A DNA stretch of 64,000 nucleotides from Actinostola sp. cb2023 (lineage: Eukaryota > Cnidaria > Anthozoa > Actiniaria > Actinostolidae), in contig JAUJYZ010000876.1 in NCBI GenBank assembly GCA_033675265.1, forward strand, positions 62,001 to 126,000. Reading direction: 5' to 3'. Below are positions 37,156-48,870 of the stretch, piece by piece. The translations under genes and the position numbers were made by a program. The number at the start of each line of letters is the position of its first letter. Position 1 is the stretch's first letter. Below the pieces are notes generated by a model. That model was given only the letters and a program-made list of their open reading frames with translations, had not been told where the DNA came from and searched no databases.

Positions 37156-37227
37156 AAACGAGTAAGATTGGGAAAGCCAGCAAAGGAAACGTTTTGCAGC
37201 TGTTTTATCTTGTTTCTTTTCATATTT
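37156..37227 (-). CDS. LRR exon 1 (divergent repeat)
   Basis: 72 bp between an AG acceptor (ctttgtag) and gtaagt, phase 2-2. Reads NMKRNKIKQLQNVSFAGF then PNLTR, fitting LxMxxNxIxxL.xxxF.xxPxL. It follows the N-cap in frame (CT|A gives Leu). Unlike the other repeats it lacks the TSLPSDLF core, so it is probably the ancestral first repeat. It has two sequons (NVS, NLT). Confidence 0.85.
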
Positions 37228-37462
37228 CTACAAAGAACAGTAAGGCCTAGTTCAGACGTTAGGGTTACGCTGAATTTCAATTAACATAAAGTCTATCAAC
37301 AACAACAAAAAACACAAATAACAATAATACAATGATAAAACAAAACACAGCAAATATTGAACGCAATGTGCAAGGCTTCATTGGGCTTGCAGTTAAAAAA
37401 AACATTTACAAATCTGAGTCTTTTTACGCTTGTGATGAAACCTTTAGAACTACACTACTTAC

Positions 37463-37589
37463 AGATCTGTTGTAATATTCTCGATGCCTTGAGGGACTTT
37501 TGTCAAATCTTTATAACTACAATCGGTAACGTATCTCTCAGGCTGATAGTATTTGTTGTAATAGCACGTACACTGTGAAGGACATCGGC
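37463..37589 (-). CDS. LRR N-terminal cap (LRRNT) exon
   Basis: 127-bp exon, acceptor ctataattccag, donor gtaagt. It enters in phase 1 and leaves in phase 2. It reads RCPSQCTC, then about 12 residues, then VTDCSYKDLTKVPQGI and ENITTDL. This is the LRRNT pattern CxxxCxC...C followed by LTxVPxGI..TT.L, which caps the hydrophobic core of extracellular LRR domains. ENIT is an N-glycosylation sequon. A 235-bp intron separates it from the first LRR exon. Phase-1 entry is common where a signal-peptide exon precedes an extracellular module. Confidence 0.88.
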
Positions 37590-37640
37590 CTGGAATTATA
37601 GCACAACATCATAATATGAACCAGTAATGGCACAGAAGGT

Positions 37641-37951
37641 ACAGTCACAGGACATAAGTATTCGTCAGTTTCGAAATTCGCGCGCGAAATTTAAAGACGC
37701 GTCCGCCAAGTCAATGCGGGAAAACATGCAATATTTCAACGCGGCCGCCCCGTTGAGGTGGGAAAAATTGATGAATGTAGCCAAAAGGTATCAGTTCACA
37801 AAAATCGCGAAAAATATTTGCAATATGAACTAAAATTAGTGAAATAAAAGCCATTTTAGAAACACCACTCAATTCAGTTTTCTTTGACGCGTCTGTAAAT
37901 TTCGCGCGCGATTTTCGAAATTGACGAATACTTATGTCATGTGACTGCAAT
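37641..37951. mobile_element. Foldback element, about 310 bp, upstream of the LRRNT exon
   Basis: Arms about 37641-37708 and 37888-37951 (cataagtattcgtcag and complement; tttcgaaattcgcgcgcgaa and relative). Frames at 37627-37950 read across it and are not genes. Confidence 0.85.
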
Positions 37952-38117
37952 TGTAGACATTAGCTTGCACTGTAATGATAGCGAGATTTTTCTGAATGGA
38001 TGCATGATCGGAGAACAAGGGAAGTTGTGGGAATGTACCTTTACAACACCAAGCATGATTCCAAGGTTGACTCTTATAATTATTACACTTTAAATATTAA
38101 TGAAAATATCCCCTCAG

Positions 38118-38390
38118 TCTTGTTGGTCTTGTTGGTCTTGTTGGTCTTGTTGGTCTTGTTGGTCTTGTTGGTCTTGTTGGTCTTGTTGGTCTTGTTGGTC
38201 TTGTTGGTCTTGTTGGTCTTGTTGGTCTTGTTGGTCTTGTTGGTCTTGTTGGTCTTGTTGGTCTTGTTGGTCTTGTTGGTCTTGTTGGTCTTGTTGGTCA
38301 TGAAAGTCTTGATGGTCTTGATGGTCTTGTTGGTCATGAAAGTCTTGATGGTCTTGATGGTCTTGATTACCTTGATTACCTTGATGCAGT
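38118..38390. repeat. 9-bp minisatellite, ttgttggtc
   Basis: About 20 exact copies then variants (catgaaagt, ttgatggtc, ttgattacc). Because 9 is a multiple of 3, all frames stay open (Leu-Leu-Val, Cys-Trp-Ser, and Asn-Lys-Thr on the minus strand). There is no other evidence of coding. Confidence 0.97.
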
Positions 38391-38938
38391 TTTTTCTTTC
38401 AAAGTGTGCCCTTTTTGGATGTGTTTTTGACTTTGTTATTGTGAAAAATTGCAGATGGTTTTGAGTTGTCTGTACTCTTATTGACGAACGCTTGACGTCA
38501 TAAAATGATCAAAACGTTTAAGGTATCAGGGTACCCCTACCGACCGGCATGCATTCAAGTCGCTTTAACACAGAGTCCGTCCATTTAAACCCCGATAAAG
38601 TATACATTTTGTGAAAGCTCAATAAATGGAGATTCCAACTAATGGTCTATTAACAAAAAGTACATGCGCGTTTGATATATAAGTCAAGATCAACGAATTT
38701 TCATATAGCGTTATACGGTGAGGTCCAAGACAGCCGCATTTTATCGGAAATTCAAGATCATTATCTTTGTGCACTGTAGATATATCAATTATCAAAACCG
38801 TGTCTCCGTTTATCGATACGTTTCCCCGTTGCTTTTTTATCTGCCGCGAAACTTTCGGTACGCTAAAAATACATCGTTTTTTACTAATCAGTTAATAACT
38901 CATGAAATCATTAAAATATCAAATAAAAATTTGGGGGG

Positions 38939-39056
38939 AGAACTCCGATACCAAAGTGGCGGGGATGCTCGTCGTCGACAAGACTCCGGTCCCTTTTAGG
39001 GGTCATTTTCAAAATTTCCGACGAGCATCCCTACCCCCTTTTATAAGGGAGTCCCC
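38939..39056. mobile_element. Small TIR element, family of 45382-45716
   Basis: Contains ggggatgctcgtcg...cgacgagcatcccta as inverted ends and one ccttttaggggtcattttca segment shared with the longer copy at 45382-45716. Confidence 0.75.
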
Positions 39057-39621
39057 CCCCCCCCCCTCCGGGGGCATCGTTATTCAAGGATATTTTGAGT
39101 GAGCAGTTACGATTTTTGGATACTCTCTTCGAATCTTAATCTTTGTGGAAAGTCTGTTGCGTGAGTGCTGTTGACAGCTTGCTTGTCAACGTCTATTTGC
39201 ATCAAATGAAATCCAAAATTCGTTTTTTTGATTATAACTTTTTAGGAAAAAAATATTTTGCGATTCTGTCTTTTGGAGCTGATAGATAATATTCAATTTG
39301 ATTTGATTGTCAAACAAAAATCAAAACCGGTGATTTGAAAGGTTTTTGTGAGTCAGTTTTGAACATTTTAATTAATTATGACGTCAAGTGTGTGTCAATA
39401 AGAGCCTCTTAGAGATAACTCAAAACCATGTGCAATTTGTTAATGTGATCTAACCTTCTGTTGTTGTCATGGTAACCAAGATAATCAACAAACCAAGACA
39501 ATTAAATTGTATCATCATTCTCGTTTCCTAGGAAAATAATCACAATTGTTATTTTACAAGAGTCGAACCTATACTTGCTGACAATAGACATTTTGCATAA
39601 TGACGTAATATGACTACAACT

Positions 39622-41999
39622 ACCATGTCTATGGTGGCACAGCAGTATTATCAACTTTTCTCACAAACATTTCCAATCTGATTTTATTTTTAAAACAATT
39701 TTTGATTCATTTTCTTTTTTGAACATAACTTTTGATTGAAATTGCATTTTCACTGTCGATTCCATTTTAAAATGCATTCTAGTTTCTAAACTAATTTCCA
39801 AATTAAAGTCACATTTAATGCGTTTTTCAAACTGATTTCCATTTCTAAATTTATTTTGAATTTCAATTCGATTTCTATTTTGCATTTTCATTTTTTTATT
39901 TAGTTCTGATATCTTGTCAAATGCAAATTTAAAATTTCAATTCGTCTACGTGGCCCAGGAGTATCAGTATCAGTTATCCCATAATACTCATCTTTAAGAA
40001 AATAATTATTGCGCGGGAAAGCTAGTGTAGAAACTTTAGAAACTTTAAACATGGCGGCGTCAAAAGCGGAGTGGAAGGATGATGAAGACCTTCAGCAAGA
40101 CTGGCTCGCGACTGAACTGGACAAGACTGGACCTTTCCCTTAGGAATTAATGGATGCTTGGAAACTTTTTTAACGGAAAGAGTATTTTTATATTTGTGTG
40201 CTGTTCAAACTCAAACCCTCTAGTTATTGGCAAAAAGTATATTATTGCGCGGGAAAGTGTATCAAGCTAAGATATCCCATGCCATCGTTCTATGCGGGTT
40301 CTCCGTCGAGCACATGCACAGTGTGGCACTTGAGTCGGTGTTGTTTCGACGTTCAGCAATTAAATGAAGAAGAGATAAAGAAAGTTAGGAAGAGTTTGAA
40401 CGGCGGGTTGGATCAACAATTTTGAAATTGGAGTGGTTCGATGTGGAGAAGTCTCCCCTCGTCGTTACAAGTGAACATCGAGGAGACCAAATTTGCCAGC
40501 GGTGGTTTTCGTGATGCATATCTTGCGAAATGTGTAGATTCTTCGTCAGCTCTAAGAGGTGATTGGGTAGTGAAAAGGTACCACGATTTCCGATGTTATT
40601 AAAATGTCCACACAAGATCACACAAGGAAACATTCAAGTACAGATGCACTCAGTTGCCCGAAACATAACTCCGCACGTTTCACCACAAAAGTACCCGTAG
40701 AATTTGGAGACGCTTTCAAAAATGGAAAAGTTTTCTTCTCCATTTGGAATGACCTGGCAGTGAAAGTTGAAGACTATGTGCCATGCAGGAGACTTTATGA
40801 AGTACATAAACAACGATGTAAGCAGTGTCGATTCTCCCAGCGTAGAATATGATGAAATATTCGAGAAAGCTGAGTGCCTTGTCAACCATTTCAGCTACGT
40901 CTTACTCGCATAACAAATTAATGGTATTGGAAGTGCAAGCTATATGACCCAGAAATTGTTAGCACCGACTTGTAAGCGATAGTTCTGGTGAGATATATTT
41001 CTGTGCTGGCAACCTTTCAGTCTCCACGAGTACAAGCCGTTTGATCTCTGTAGTGCGTGAAAGATATAAAGTTAAATAAATACTACAAAGAATATGAAGC
41101 TATTTAATATTATTTCAGATTTAGTATTATTATTGTAGCTGTTGAAATAGACAAGACGATATATTAGCGGGCGCGCCAGTAATTTGATTAGTAACTTCGT
41201 TCAAAGTAACAGCATGAGAAAATTATGCCTTGTCATTGTTTGTCTCTCGTACAAGTATTCCAGGTACATTTTGCCAATGACTAGAGGGTTTGAGTTTGAA
41301 CAGCACACAAATATAAAAATACTCTTTCCGTTAAAAAAGTTTCCAAGCATTCATAAATTCCTAAGGGAAAGGTCCAGTTTTGATAACCACACAGATGGCC
41401 ATCTAAAGAAACGACCCACAACGGTCCTTCAGAAGAGATGCCTATTCTTTGGTTTTACTTTCTTGTTGACACTCCTAGCCTCGAGTCCGCTGGGATCATA
41501 TTTTCTCCCACATATCGCGAGCCAGTCTTGCTGAAGGTCTTCATCATCCTTCCACTCCGCTTTTGACGCCGCCATGTTTAAAGTTTCTAAAGTTTCTACA
41601 CTAGTTTTCCCGCACAATAATTATTTTCTTAAAGGTGAGTATTATGGGATAACTGATACTGATACTCCTGTGCCACGTAGATGAATTGAAATTTTAAATT
41701 TGCATTTGACAAGATATCAGAACTAAATAAAATAATGAAAATGCAAAATAGAAATCGAATTGAAATTCAAAATAAATTTAGAAATGGAAATAAGTTTGAA
41801 AAACGCATTAGATGTGACTTTAATTTGGAAATTAGTTTAGAAACTAAAATGCATTTTAAAATGGAATCGACAGTGAAAATGCAATTTCAGTCAAAATTAT
41901 GTTCAAAAAAGAAAATGAATCAAAAATTGTTTTACAAATAAAATCAGATTGGAAATGTTTGTGAGAAAAGTTGATGATACTGCTGGGCCACCATAGAGG
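39622..41999. repeat. Inverted duplication, 2.4 kb, around an alpha-kinase relic
   Basis: Left arm 39622-40236 and right arm about 41262-41999 are reverse complements over about 600 bp. Both carry the start of a small frame, MAASKAEWKDDEDLQQDWLA. The right arm keeps about 130 bp (41385-41515) that the left arm lacks, extending that frame with ICGRKYDPSGLE. The roughly 1-kb centre holds the alpha-kinase relic. Could be a TIR transposon that captured host sequence, or an inverted segmental duplication. Confidence 0.85.
40198..41079 (+). pseudogene. Alpha-kinase domain pseudogene
   Basis: One frame, with an internal TGA, reads NEEEIKKVRKSLNGG, VNIEETKFASGGFRDAYLAK and GDWVVKRYHD (N-lobe with the Gly-rich FASGGFRDAY strand and the VVK lysine). 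Later blocks in other frames are QVQMHSVARN, PVEFGDAFKNGKVFF, VKVEDYV, DFMKYINND, EKAECLVNHFSYV, LMVLEVQA, YDPEIVSTDL and CAGNLSVSTS. Their order matches atypical alpha-kinases (eEF2K/TRPM7/vwkA type). At least four frameshifts or stops. No introns are evident, so it may be a processed copy. Confidence 0.82.
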
Positions 42000-42021
42000 T
42001 GCCTCTATAATATTCAAAGTG

Positions 42022-42425
42022 TCTAGATGGCCGGCAGCCGGTCAAGGTCCTCGTTTGACTAAATGGCCGGCAGTCATATATTATAATGAGTTTTGGAGAT
42101 GCTAATTACACATTGTTTAAATATAACAAATATAGGGTAGCAACCAACCTAATTGCCTTTGTGACTTAGTTGGATAGGTTTAGGGGAACGGTAGGGTTAG
42201 GCATTGAAGTGATCGTTTGGTGCCAGTCGTTCAACTCTTGGCGTCCTTGACTAATTGTTTTTTTCTAAGTGAGGAGAACCAAAATCCTCAAACATTTCTA
42301 AGTCTCACTCGTATGTACATAGTTGGTTAACCCGTGTACGATGATACTACCAAAAAATCAGACTGCCGGCCATTTAGTCAAACGAGGACCATGACCGGCT
42401 GCCGGCCATCTTGATGGCCGGCCAC
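42022..42425. mobile_element. Foldback element, about 400 bp, GGCCGGC-rich ends
   Basis: Ends gatggccggcagccggtca and its complement; arms about 55 bp (gtcctcgtttgactaaatgg against ccatttagtcaaacgaggac). No coding capacity. Confidence 0.85.
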
Positions 42426-43521
42426 GTCGTATAATATTTGCACTCTAATGACGTATACTAAGCTATATACAAAAATATTCTAAAGAATCTTAGTTTAATC
42501 TTCAAATACTTCAAATATTATATCATAAAAAAAAACAATCCATAATCCAGATAGTTTTTTGAATTCGTAGCATCTAGATGTATACATGAATACTGATACA
42601 GAAATACAGATCATAACTCTACTTACTAAACACTAAAGAAACGTAGCGAGTCACTTACTCTTCAAAATGAAATCACAAACGAGTTTCTCCATGTTCTACA
42701 AGAAGTGTAGATGTACGGATATTCATCAGTCATCCAAGTTCTCCGTATGATTATTCTAGTGCCACATATAGTTAGCCCAATCTTTCAATATATTTTTTAA
42801 ATGTCCACATTGTGCTTGAGTTTTCTTTGGTGTCCAGTATTTCTCTCGTTTTTATTTTCGTCCGTTCTTAATTGGTTTGAGGAAACTTTGAGATTGCTGC
42901 TCTTCATTTCCACAACAAATACCGGGAATTTCTAGCGTTGCAAGCTCAGTATTAAATCGTCGCAAGCGGCTAAAACGGCCTCAAGCTTCGGATATTCATC
43001 TTCACTCCAAGTCACACACAACTGAACAGTTTTACATAAGCGTATTTGAATTTGAAATCAGTATTCCTTTGGGAAAGCAACAGACATGCAGCCAAAGAAT
43101 ACTCTCGTGAGTATTACTTAGAGAGAAATGCATAGTTCAAGCCAAATTTTGCATAAACATTAAAGATTTCGCACAAACAGTTATATTGCTTTCAGCTGGG
43201 AACATTGGTATACTTAAATAAGAAACTAGGCTAAAATATTCTGCTAAAGAGGCATATATATTTGGGGCTAAATTAAGCAATTTTCTAAGAGAAAAAGCAA
43301 CAGTAAACTCACCTTTCGCGATGGAACTTTTGGAATGACAACTTGCGCACAACCCCGCGAATACCATGCATGCATCACGTGATAGATGCTGTCAATCAAT
43401 ATATTATTAACCAATGAAATTGCAGAAAGAAAGGAGATTATTATCGTCCGAGAAATCTTCCAGTCAATTTTACAAAAAAATTGTTGTTTAATTTAAAATG
43501 GTAATTTATTTATTTTATTTA
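42426..43521. other. Non-coding interval, no supported gene
   Basis: Only short frames without recognisable domains. The 76-codon minus frame at 43137 has no support. Confidence 0.5.
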
Positions 43522-43652
43522 ACAAATAGAAAACGTTTGTGTAAAACCGAGCCGCATGCAGGCGCGTTTTACACAGAGCTCGAGACTTCTCCCAAACTTT
43601 CCCGAGTGTTTATATCAGGCTATATAAACACGGGAAAACGTTTTCTATTTGT
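43522..43652. mobile_element. MITE family copy (relative of 8696-8830)
   Basis: Ends aacaaatagaaaacg and cgttttctatttgtt. The right flank (gccgaaccaaacgctaaatt) also matches the flank of the other copy. Confidence 0.8.
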
Positions 43653-43928
43653 TTTGTAAAATAACGATGAAATAAAGCAACTTTATTAGCCGAACCAAAC
43701 GCTAAATTCTCCTAACATCAAAAATGAATTGAACAGCCAATCAGCGTTTGCTTTATATGAACCGAGCTCGAGCTTGTTGTTATCAAGTAAAACACGGTGC
43801 TGAATAGCTAAAACAATCAGTAAAATCGAATGTTTCTTCAACTTTGGTGTTGTTTTTGACGAAATGATGACAAATATGGCAAGAAAGTTCAGGATTCTGT
43901 TGTGTTTTTGAATGTAATTTATATAGGT

Positions 43929-44386
43929 CATTTATAATGGTCATTTATAATGGTCATTTATAATGGTCATATATAATGGTCATTTATAATGGTCATTTAT
44001 AATGGTCATTTATAATGGTCATTTATAATGGTCATTTATAATGGTCATTTATAATGGTCATTTATAATGGTCATTTATAATGGTCATTTATAATGGTCAT
44101 TTATAATGTAATCTATAATGTAATCTATAATGGTAATTTATAATGGTAATTTATAATGGTAATTTATAATGGTAATTTATAATGGTAATTTATAATGGTA
44201 ATTTATAATGTAATCTATAATGTAATCTATAATGGTAATTTATAATGGTAATTTTTAATGGTAAATTTTAATGGTAATTTATAATGGTAATTTATAATGG
44301 TAATTTATAATGGTAATTTATAATGGTAATTTATAATGGTAATTTATAATGGTAATTTATAATGGTAATTTATAATGGTAATTTGG
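43929..44386. repeat. 13-bp minisatellite, about 35 units in two variants
   Basis: First about 14 units of ggtcatttataat, then units of ggtaatttataat with 12-bp gtaatctataat pairs interspersed. Ends sharply at ggtaatttggtattg. Confidence 0.95.
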
Positions 44387-45381
44387 TATTGCACGACACG
44401 AAGTTCAATTAATTACCTATTAATCATATTCATTTTGTAATCTTTTCAAATACACTCGTTATATTTAGGTGGTAAATTGTAAGAATAAGAACATTTTGAT
44501 GCCTGAAATACAGCTCTTTCATTCTAAATTACAAATTACTTTTTATGAAGAATCGTTTGAATATAATTAGATAATCTGTGCGAAAATTACTTTGCGATTA
44601 ATAATGGAAATCGCACCATTTTTAGCCAATCAGATTGTAAGATTAGTGATATCAGCTCCTTCATACGGGTATTTATAGCTGCACTGAGCTACACGGATTA
44701 GAGGGAAGTCGAAACAAGGATGTGAAGAAAAAAAAAGGTTTTGGGGTAAAAATGTTTGCGTCTTTTTCTATATTATTTTTTATACTTATTTATTCTGGTC
44801 TTTGCTACTCCCCTGAAAGGGAAAGCAACTGTACATGAAATAAATGTGCTTACAAGGAATAGATTGAAACCAAATTGGATTTGTCTGACAGTTTGAAAAT
44901 TGCGATTTGAATGTATATAGATAGATACGTAGACATTTGCAAAAGTACATTGGCCATTTTAATGCAGATGTAAACAACAATTCAGCACTTTTCTGTGATA
45001 CTTTTATCAACCTTTATTGAATTCCCATCACCATTACATGATATTCGTTACGTTTACCATTATATAATGAATTTAACTTAATTGATGTTCATTTTAGCAT
45101 CACCATGTCGCTAGCTCCTTAATTGTCGCATGTATATGTCGGGCACCAGTTAACATCAGCGCATACCAGCAGAACGCTTGATCTCTGAAAAGGACAGAAC
45201 AAATAGTACTTCATTTCTTAAGCGTCGACAATATTAGATCAACAATTTATTTTGAATAGCTGGTCGTCATTTTTAGACTGTTTTAGACTGATTCCAAAAC
45301 GCAGAAATTAAGCAGACGTGCTTCTAGAACAGCCTCGCTTTTAGCGATTGACTTAGTCCAGGGATGGGGGGGGGGGGGGGG
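44387..45381. other. Non-coding interval; weak promoter-like motifs
   Basis: An agccaatcaga box (about 44634) and tatttata (44670-44677) precede a 28-codon plus frame (44752-44838) with a hydrophobic start. Without a domain or splice continuation I do not call a gene. No other coding supported. Confidence 0.4.
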
Positions 45382-45716
45382 GGGGGGATCCCATATATAA
45401 AGTGGTTGGGATGCTCGTCAGAAATTTTGAAAATGACCCCTAAAAGGTACACGAGTCTTGTCCAGGTGGGCGTGGCAACAAATAATTTTTACCCCTGAAA
45501 GGTACCAATTCTAAAGTGACAAAAGTTACAACTGTCATTCCAGCTGTCATTATCTTATCTCGGGTACTTTATTTACTGACAAACACTCTAAAAGGTACCG
45601 GCTTAGTCTCTTGTGGTCCTTTTAGATTTGTACATACCCTAAAAGGTACCAAATCGCAGATCTGGACCCCTAAAAGGTACGACGAGCATCCCAACCACTT
45701 TATATATGGGAGTCAC
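45382..45716. mobile_element. TIR element with repeated CCTAAAAGGTACC sites
   Basis: Ends cccatatataaagtgg, ttgggatgctcgtc and their complements form about 35-bp inverted repeats. Inside are five copies of a cctaaaaggtac-type phrase in one orientation. It follows a 26-nt poly-G run (45363-45388). A short relative is at 38939-39056. Confidence 0.85.
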
Positions 45717-45783
45717 CCTCCCGGGTAGACTACATTGATTGTGACGCTTTATTAATCGACTTCGCACTGAACAAGAGAAATAC

Positions 45784-45946
45784 CTTTCTTTTGTTGGTGG
45801 AAGTTGTTCAAGGGTTTGGCTGGATCACGCTGAAACTTCTCGGGCGCATCGCCACGGTTCGGCCAAGTGAATCCTGCATTCACACAGGTGTTGCTCATCA
45901 TGGCAAAGACCAGAAACCCGACAAAGGCGAGATACTTCAAGTTCAT
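45784..45946 (-). CDS. Signal-peptide exon, probable first exon of the LRR gene
   Basis: The minus-strand ATG at 45946 opens MNLKYLAFVGFLVFAMM, then SNTCVNA and GFTWPNRGDAPEKF. This is a clear signal peptide (hydrophobic core, likely cleavage after VNA) and a short polar linker ending HQQKK. The exon ends AAAG|gtattt in phase 1. The LRRNT exon at 37589 is entered in phase 1, so a join gives QQKKGRCPSQCTC: signal, linker, LRR cap. This would make intron 1 about 8.2 kb and the gene at least 33 kb. The alternative, a separate short secreted peptide using an acceptor at 45184, gives only nine more residues before a stop. Exon confidence is good; linkage is inferred. Confidence 0.6.
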
Positions 45947-46299
45947 TGTACGTAGATCTAAACCAATCATACAGAAGAATATTTCATCACTGCGTAGGCT
46001 CAACATATTGGAATAGAATGAGTGACTCAACGTGCTGATATTATCGAGTCCTTTAGTACTCAGTTAGCTTGGTTTGGAAGGGAGAGGAGAAAGGCTAATT
46101 CTTAGTTCAAGGGTCGAACTATAAAGAGTGTAATTCAGTAATTCAATTTGTATACCTTTCAAAAGTTCTTCTTGACTGAATGATGTTTTCGTTGAGAGGT
46201 TTTGCCAACAATGACCAGAATGGATATCGGATAACGTTTTAAAACTTAAAACCTTGTGCTTACTGGAATTAACATGTATTTCGCATCACTATAGATCAA

Positions 46300-46440
46300 C
46301 CAGAACAACTGTAGATTAAAGACGGGTATTAATTACAAAAGCTCTATTGGTAACCAATTAAGGCCTAGGAGAAACGGAAGTTCTAGAGTATCAATTTTGG
46401 TCTCACAACACGAACACTGATACATTTAACATTTGTGATT
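46300..46440. repeat. Direct repeat, copy 1
   Basis: About 110-140 bp (gacgggtattaatta, ggtaaccaattaagg, cggaagttctagagtatcaa) recurs in the same orientation at 48420-48540. The pair brackets the inverted-repeat element at 46711-47765, about 2 kb apart. Confidence 0.75.
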
Positions 46441-46631
46441 CTACGGATGAGTTTTTTAAAGTCTAGTAACTGTAATACTATACTGTACCAATCATCGTTT
46501 TCGTTTTCGTTTGCGTAGCTTTCCCACTCACACGGAAACACTGTACTCTATCCCCACGGTGATAGTAGCGATATGAAAGCATTTGCGCATGCTCAGTGGA
46601 GACCATTGGATTGAACTAAAGGAAAAGCATC

Positions 46632-46632
<1 letters not shown>

Positions 46633-46702
<70 letters not shown>
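46633..46702. repeat. (AAT)n microsatellite
   Basis: About 23 AAT units next to the left end of the inverted-repeat element. Confidence 0.97.
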
Positions 46703-46710
46703 CAATTTAT

Positions 46711-47765
46711 ATATAGCCTGCGCTCGCATCCAAACCAAACCACGGTATAGTCCGTCTGCGAATCAGTGCAGGGTTCCTTGTTCTGGATCGCCAGCATTAT
46801 ATATAATAGCTTCTGATTGGCTATCGCCAATTCTCATTCTTACGCGTGTCCTGATTGGTATGGACACAGAATTTACAGCCGTACATGACCAGTTTGAATT
46901 GTAAAGTCTTTATCCAGACCAACGAAAGGCTATAAAAGTATTCTTTGAGAAAAGAAAAACGTGTTGAAGTCGATAACAAACATTCAGGTGAACTCGGCAA
47001 ACACATTAACATAGTTCCCGTTTATTACTTGTTGTATCGTTTCTTCATCCTCCCCTCCAATGGATATAGCTAGAATGGCTAGACTACAGAATACAGGGCC
47101 CAATCTGAAGATAGATTGCGAGCCACTGGCCGGTCAGGCTCGGTAGTCGATCTCACCAAGTTAACGAGCCGACGAGCGGCACTGAAATAAATATTCCAAG
47201 ACACTTCTATTACATTAGTCGTTTTCAAATACTCCGCTTGAATTCCCATATTGTTAATAAAAGGAACCTGGTCGTCCGTTAAGAATCTCAATGGGGAATT
47301 AGCAGTACTAGTAAATCGATTGACACGTTACAAAAGTAATTTATTTATAAAGTAATTACAACAACAAGAAACAACAACACTTGAACCACGAGGTTTACGG
47401 TGGAGTACATCCGCTACTATGGGAAGACACTGGAATATCATAGATACGTTTCGTAGCCTGTGGGGAGATTTACAGGGATTTACAGACATTTTTCTCAAAG
47501 AATGTTCTTATAGCCTGTCGTAGGCTGTAAATGCTGTACATGTATGTCCATAGTAAAGGTGGAAGCCATTTTGAAAATAAACATAGCGCGAGTAGCACAA
47601 ACCAATCAGGACACGCGTAAGAATGAGAATTGGCGATAGCCAATCAGAAGCTATTATATATAATCGTGCTACTATATGCTGGGGGTCTAGAACAAGGAAT
47701 CCTGCACTGATTCGCAGACGGACTATACCGTGGTTTAGTTTGGATGCGAGCGCAGGCTATTTATA
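46711..47765. mobile_element. Inverted-repeat element, 1.05 kb
   Basis: Arms 46711-46859 and 47601-47765 are reverse complements (agcctgcgctcgcatcc, cggtatagtccgtctgcg, gctatcgccaattctc). The roughly 740-bp centre has no recognised protein. Confidence 0.85.
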
Positions 47766-47996
47766 TAGCGCTTGACATGAATAGTGTGTTTACGAGCCGA
47801 TTTAGACTGAAAAAAAGTGGATGTGTTGACATTTTAAAACTTTTGAAACTGCGAGTAGAATGTATATAGAAATGTAGTAATGAAATGGAATTTTAATTCC
47901 AAAAATTATTAAGTTGTTTTAATTTTAAAAATTTCATGCACGATGTCCGTTTTGTTATTTTATTTAATAATAATAATAAATCTAATAATAATAATA

Positions 47997-48029
<33 letters not shown>

Positions 48030-48870
48030 TAACATTTTCGAAGGTTAAAGTCGGAAAAACTCACCATCTCAGAATTTCGCAAACCGTGAATGCTGCATTG
48101 GATTTCCAAATTTGAACTTTGCTCCTAATCGGAACTCTAAAAACACTTTTCTGTGATGTATTTAGTCGCATATCTAATTTCCTGTAGAATCCTTTCTTGT
48201 AACTCAAATATTGCCTACACAACATATGGTACATGGTGCTAATGGTGTTAAGTGATACCTAACTTAACTTGCAATGATATATAAAAAAACTGTTGCACGC
48301 ACGCACGCAACTCAACAGCAATGAAGACATTTATTTCAAATTTCAACTCATTTGTATTTTATTGTACTCAAACATTGTTCATTACTATACTCCACCAGTA
48401 CTAGTGTAGCGGCAACACTATAGAACAACTGGAACAGTTACAGATTCAAGACGGGTACTAATTAAAAAAGCTACAGTGGTAACCAATTAAGGAGACACGG
48501 AAGTCCTAAAGTATCAATATTGGTCACACGTGACACAAAAATAAGAAAAAACATGGTTCCAGTATTGAATACTGAACCGAGGTTAATTAATTTATTGAAT
48601 TAATTAATTAATAAAAAATGAAGCCAATTTATGCCTTTATCTGTGAGTTGTCCCCTCGCTTCGACTGTCTGTATAAAGATCTGACTCCTATTCTCTCTCT
48701 CTCCCTTCCTTTTCTGGCGACACGAATCATGAGTTATGTCGACTTCCGGATGTACAGCTATTAAGAATATTATATTCATTACCCCAGGTCATTAGCAATA
48801 CTCAAGTCACATCACTTGAAAGACCTTCAAATCATTTACAGTGGATGGCTACCGGTCCGTACCGGATTGT
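47766..48870. other. Non-coding interval with direct repeat copy 2
   Basis: Holds (AAT)n/(ATT)n at about 47967-48030 and the second direct repeat copy at 48420-48540. No gene supported. Confidence 0.6.

Noticed and set aside
38083..38464. Leu-Val, Cys-Trp-Ser and Asn-Lys-Thr repeat frames.
   Set aside because: A 9-bp repeat leaves all frames open; there is no other sign of coding.
44752..44838. 28-codon frame with a hydrophobic, signal-like start behind CCAAT- and TATA-like motifs.
   Set aside because: Too short, no donor of quality, no downstream exon; it could be chance in AT-rich DNA.
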